This document shows, in pieces, positions 39,758-40,860 of a stretch of DNA of 40,860 nucleotides. Position 1 is the first letter of the stretch, and each line of letters begins with the position of its first letter. The notes below the pieces were generated by a model. It had not been told where the DNA came from. It saw only the letters and a list, made by a program, of their open reading frames with translations, and ran no database searches. The translations under genes were made by a program, and so were the position numbers. This DNA comes from Thermoleophilia bacterium (GTDB lineage Bacteria > Actinomycetota > Thermoleophilia > Gaiellales > JAICJC01), in assembly GCA_025928655.1 (NCBI GenBank), contig JAICJC010000016.1, positions 1 to 40,860 on the forward strand, in the 5' to 3' direction.

Positions 39758-40860
39758 TGGATTTCGCGCTCTCGCCCGAGCTGACCGATCTCCGCGCCCG
39801 GGTGCGGGCGCTCGTCGACGACCACCTGGTGCACTACGAGACGGAGGCCGAGGAGCACCACGGCCGCCTGTCGGCGGAGTCGCACGCGCGCATCAAGCAG
39901 GCGGTGCTCGATTCCGGGCTCGCCGCCAACAACATCCCGAAGGAGTTCGGGGGCGGCGGGTTCACCCTGACCGAGCAGATCGTCACCCACGAGCAGCTCG
40001 GCCGGCTCACGAACTGCCTGTGGGTGCTCGTGTGGAGCCCGTCGAACGTGCTCGTGCACGGGACGCCCGACCAGATCGAGCGCTACCTGCTGCCTGACGT
40101 GCGCGGAGAGCACCGGCACGCGTATGCGATCACGGAGGAGGCGGCCGGCTCCGACCCGCGCGCGATCGCGGCGGAGGCGGTCTGGAACGGCGAGCACTAC
40201 GAGCTCTCGGGCACCAAGTGGTTCGTCACCGACGGCGACGTCGCCAGCTACTTCATCGTGCTCGCCTGGGCGGTCGACGGCCACGACCGCCGACCCGCGC
40301 TCTTCCTCGTCGACAAGGACATCCCCGGCGTCGAGATGACGGACGACCCGGACTTCACGCACAACTTCCCCTACCGCCACCCGGAGTTCACCTTCACGAA
40401 GACGCCGGTGCCGCGCGAGAACATCCTCGGCGAGCTCGGCCGCGGATTCGAGCTGACGGGCGAGTGGTTCGTCGAGGAGCGCGTCCACATCGCCGCCCGC
40501 TGCGTCGGCGCGTGCGACCGCCTGATCGAGCTCGGCACCGCCTGGGCGCTCGAGCGGGAGCAGTTCGGGAGCCGCATCTTCGACCACCAGGCCGTCAGCT
40601 TCGCCCTGGCGGACTGCGCGGCCGAGGTCACGGCCGCCCGGCTGCTCACCTACTACGTCGGCTGGCTGGCCGACTCGGGCGCCGACCGCAAGCTCGTCCA
40701 CCACAAGGCGTCGATGGCGAAGCTGGTCGCCTCGGAGACGGCCGGCCGGGTGGCCGACCGGGTCGTGCAGATCTTCGGCGGCCGCGGCTACATGCGCTCG
40801 AACCCGGCCGAGCGGCTGTGGCGCGAGCTGCGCGTCGACCGCATCTGGGAGGGGACGAGC
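39757..40860 (+). CDS. Acyl-CoA dehydrogenase family protein (3' end outside window)
   Basis: This is an open frame of 368 codons reaching the right edge. N-terminal MDFALSPELTDLRARVRALV is typical of acyl-CoA dehydrogenases. AYAITEEAAGSDPRAI and LSGTKWFVTDGDVASYFIVL form the FAD-binding middle domain. REQFGSRIFDHQAVSFALAD and VQIFGGRGYMRSNPAERLWR belong to the C-terminal helical domain. The last residues, RIWEGTS, normally occur about 15-20 residues before the end, so only a short piece is missing. The catalytic base would be in or near that segment. It is coupled to hutF by TGATG, an uncommon pairing for a fatty-acid-type oxidase. The substrate is unassigned. Confidence 0.93.
   Translation, partial: MDFALSPELTDLRARVRALVDDHLVHYETEAEEHHGRLSAESHARIKQAVLDSGLAANNIPKEFGGGGFTLTEQIVTHEQLGRLTNCLWVLVWSPSNVLVHGTPDQIERYLLPDVRGEHRHAYAITEEAAGSDPRAIAAEAVWNGEHYELSGTKWFVTDGDVASYFIVLAWAVDGHDRRPALFLVDKDIPGVEMTDDPDFTHNFPYRHPEFTFTKTPVPRENILGELGRGFELTGEWFVEERVHIAARCVGACDRLIELGTAWALEREQFGSRIFDHQAVSFALADCAAEVTAARLLTYYVGWLADSGADRKLVHHKASMAKLVASETAGRVADRVVQIFGGRGYMRSNPAERLWRELRVDRIWEGTS

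Noticed and set aside
1-40860. tRNA genes, CRISPR arrays, insertion sequences, prophage or integrase genes
   Set aside because: I looked for cloverleaf consensus blocks, regularly spaced repeats, transposase motifs and terminal inverted repeats and found none that I could support. Only the two REP-like loci are repeat candidates.

Overview
The window is very GC-rich bacterial DNA. Several traits suggest a deep-branching, soil-type actinobacterium, possibly Thermoleophilia (this is inference). There is a Gram-positive-type LexA box, a bacterial RNase P RNA, many GTG starts, many GTGA/ATGA gene overlaps and many apparently leaderless starts. The first ~365 bases do not match: they have roughly half GC and encode a DnaE fragment on the minus strand. 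That fragment runs abruptly into a truncated oxidoreductase gene, so the left edge looks chimeric.

Layout. (A) 0.37-4.7 kb, minus strand: a catabolic operon of APC permease, FAD monooxygenase fused to a cytochrome b5 domain, VOC protein and truncated oxidoreductase, with a palindromic operator-like site in its promoter. (B) 4.9-7.4 kb, plus strand: core genes, namely lexA with a perfect SOS box, a coupled zinc-ribbon protein, a PotD-like lipoprotein, rnpB and a terminator hairpin. (C) 7.4-19.7 kb: an accessory nitrogen-compound catabolic island. It holds a nitrilase divergent from amidase-M20 peptidase, an IclR regulator, a promoter with a 19-bp palindromic operator, a complete PotABCD-like ABC importer, and a coupled trio of HpaB-type monooxygenase, HutI-like cyclic amidohydrolase and RidA. 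The order of activities fits ring hydroxylation, ring opening by hydrolysis and enamine/imine deamination of an unknown N-heterocycle. This is the best candidate here for an undescribed pathway.

(D) 19.9-25.1 kb: a 985-residue kinase/M23-like/class III aminotransferase fusion, a small membrane protein and a second APC permease. (E) 25.2-31.9 kb: a frameshifted secreted-protein remnant, two metallo-beta-lactamase-fold hydrolases, a membrane protein with presenilin-like aspartates, a MerR regulator coupled to a DHA2 efflux pump, and an NrnA-type DHH phosphoesterase. (F) 31.9-37.2 kb: exported LCAT-like and phosphoesterase-family enzymes, an MFS transporter, a well-bounded secreted protein of unknown function, and small membrane proteins. 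(G) 37.2-40.9 kb: helically phased DnaA-box-like sites, an allantoate-amidohydrolase-type M20 enzyme divergent from HutF, and an acyl-CoA dehydrogenase that runs off the end.

Two REP-like loci with GGGGTC-N-GACCCC cores lie at 26.7 and 33.2 kb. I saw no tRNA, CRISPR array, transposase or phage gene.
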